This document shows positions 63,185 to 64,000 of a stretch of 64,000 bases of DNA, piece by piece. The translations under genes and the position numbers were made by a program. The stretch is from CAYMEV01 sp964389675 [NCBI: uncultured Candidatus Sumerlaeota bacterium] (GTDB taxonomy: Bacteria > CAYMEV01), in NCBI GenBank assembly GCA_964389675.1, contig CAYMEV010000014.1:13103-77102 (forward strand), in the 5' to 3' direction. The notes beneath the pieces are model-generated. The model made no database searches, was not told the DNA's origin, and was given only the letters and a program-made list of their open reading frames with translations. The first letter of the stretch is position 1. Each line of letters opens with the position of its first letter.

Positions 63185-63300
63185 AAGAATTTATTATAGC
63201 ACCTTTATGAAGGTCTTTCAGGAAAATATATATAAGGGGCTTCCCTGCTTGAATATTTAAATAAAAATAATAAATATAAAAATTATTATGGAGGTTTATT

Positions 63301-64000
63301 ATGTCATTAATTGGCGGTGTTTCAAGTAATGTTATATCGAGGGCAGTACCTGATCTGAATCCCATTGCGGACTCGATAAAAACTGCCGGTTCAAGCCAGG
63401 CAGGGCCTGCATGCGGATTATCATCAATTAACACAAGCATGGGAAATCTGTTTGAAAAAGCTCCTGATATGTCAAAAACCCTGCAGAACAGTATCTCCAA
63501 CAGCAGTATAAGGCCTTCCACCGCAGGCACGGTTCAGAGGCCATCAGTACTCGATTTTCCCGGAAGTTTAAAACCCTCAGGTGTTACAATTTCTCCGGGG
63601 CAGGTACCAGGAGGTGTGACCATATCACCTGATATAAAGCCTCAGGGTGTTACAATATCCCCGAATGCAAAGCCTCCTTCAGAGGGCATCAATCAGGCCA
63701 CGCTTACCATTACAGCTGAAACAATGCCGTCAAGAGCAACTATAGCTCAGGACCGCAAGCCTGCAGGGGTTACGATCTCCCCCCGTATGCAGCCTTCAGG
63801 AGTTACAATATCCCCTCACATGAAGCCTCAGGGCGTTACAATATCCCCGAATGCAAAGCCTCCCTCAGAGGGCATCAACCAGGCAACGCTTACCATTACA
63901 GCTGAAACAATGCCGTCCAGAGCAACTATAGCTCAGGACCGTAAACCTGCAGGGGTTACGATCTCCCCCCGTATGCAGCCTTCAGGAGTTACAATATCCC
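63301..64000 (+). CDS. Repeat-rich protein, C-terminus beyond the window
   Basis: At least 233 codons run off the right edge. No signal peptide. Residues 1-90 are a Ser/Asn/Pro-rich, low-complexity lead (MSLIGGVSSNVISRAVPDL). From residue 95 the motif GVTISP recurs (about 8 copies) within a longer 62-residue unit that starts at residues 113 and 175. The start is certain: GGAGG lies 7 nt before the ATG at 63301. I recognise no family. The composition and repeats suggest an extended or fibrous protein, or a polymer scaffold. Confidence 0.6.
   Translation, partial: MSLIGGVSSNVISRAVPDLNPIADSIKTAGSSQAGPACGLSSINTSMGNLFEKAPDMSKTLQNSISNSSIRPSTAGTVQRPSVLDFPGSLKPSGVTISPGQVPGGVTISPDIKPQGVTISPNAKPPSEGINQATLTITAETMPSRATIAQDRKPAGVTISPRMQPSGVTISPHMKPQGVTISPNAKPPSEGINQATLTITAETMPSRATIAQDRKPAGVTISPRMQPSGVTIS
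63637..64000 (+). repeat. 186-bp tandem coding repeat
   Basis: Copy 1 is 63637-63822. Copy 2 starts at 63823 and is cut at 64000 (178 bp). The two differ at 7 of 178 bases, all third codon positions and all silent. Each unit encodes KPQGVTISPNAKPPSEGINQ then about 42 further residues, with three GVTISP cores. Confidence 0.9.

Noticed and set aside
63196-63212. Small hairpin ACCTTTATGAAGGT after the iron-sulfur gene
   Set aside because: Only a 5-bp stem with a short T-run; not enough to call a terminator.
63637-64000. Direct repeats that might suggest a CRISPR array
   Set aside because: The repeats are in frame, 186 bp long, without spacers, and differ only at silent positions, so they are coding.

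Overview
The window is one continuous stretch of bacterial chromosome. It uses standard stop codons, shows strong Shine-Dalgarno sites (AAGGAG/GGAGG types), has AT-rich intergenic gaps and uses AGG/AGA for most arginines. The gene content suggests an anaerobic bacterium, probably with a Gram-negative envelope: many radical-SAM and 4Fe-4S proteins, a CoA-disulfide-reductase-type flavoprotein, several lipoproteins, and a possible outer-membrane-protein relic. The richness in PATAN (DUF4388), SpoIIE phosphatases, kinase-ATPase-TPR proteins and hybrid kinases resembles spirochaetes or other deep-branching anaerobes, but nothing here fixes the phylum. I saw no rRNA, tRNA, CRISPR array, phage genes or intact insertion sequence.

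Region by region. 0-6 kb: cut flavoprotein gene, PATAN regulator, glycyl-tRNA synthetase, SpoIIE-type phosphatase and a sugar epimerase that seems clipped at its 3' end. 6-10 kb: a large membrane protein, a possible OMP relic and an SGNH-hydrolase lipoprotein. 9.7-13.5 kb (minus): two B12-binding-type radical-SAM proteins and an M42 peptidase in one operon. 13.7-19.7 kb (plus): a tightly coupled operon with an atypical acyl-AMP ligase, DUF362 protein, RuvX, MltG, a small lipoprotein and a UshA-like nucleotidase. 19.8-26.3 kb: a gamma-lyase-type PLP enzyme, DUF1847 protein, an apparently leaderless response regulator, GlmS and a membrane-fused spermidine-synthase-like protein. 26.3-34.6 kb: an orphan PqqD-like protein divergent from a membrane-anchored penicillin-acylase-type hydrolase, which is followed 1 nt later by a giant kinase-ATPase-TPR protein and an S33 hydrolase. 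34.6-48.3 kb: PocR hybrid histidine kinase, CPA2 antiporter with a previously unmarked 47-residue membrane peptide upstream, hydrolase plus phosphoribosyltransferase pair, a second kinase-ATPase-TPR protein and a TerB-like protein.

48.4-54.3 kb is a metal/redox island: DUF6868 protein, two ferredoxins, a methyltransferase, a secreted protein, CGGC protein, COG0731-type radical-SAM protein, DUF89 protein and flavodoxin-like reductase. 54.4-64 kb looks like an accessory surface/secreted region: a short seven-unit repeat protein matching the septoil-knot (former DUF6150) pattern, two small membrane proteins, a seven-repeat beta-propeller protein, a secreted arginine-deiminase-like protein with an FG-GAP tail, an iron-sulfur protein, and the start of a protein built of 62-residue repeats that runs off the right edge.

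The signalling content is high for 64 kb: two Ser/Thr kinases with ATPase and TPR modules, a SpoIIE phosphatase, a PATAN protein, a hybrid histidine kinase and an orphan receiver protein. The strongest candidates for undescribed biology are the GVTISP repeat protein at the right edge, the orphan PqqD/penicillin-acylase/kinase locus, the degenerate acyl-AMP ligase next to DUF362 and B12 radical-SAM genes, and the surface region from 54 to 62 kb. All functions are read from sequence motifs by eye; no database search was run.
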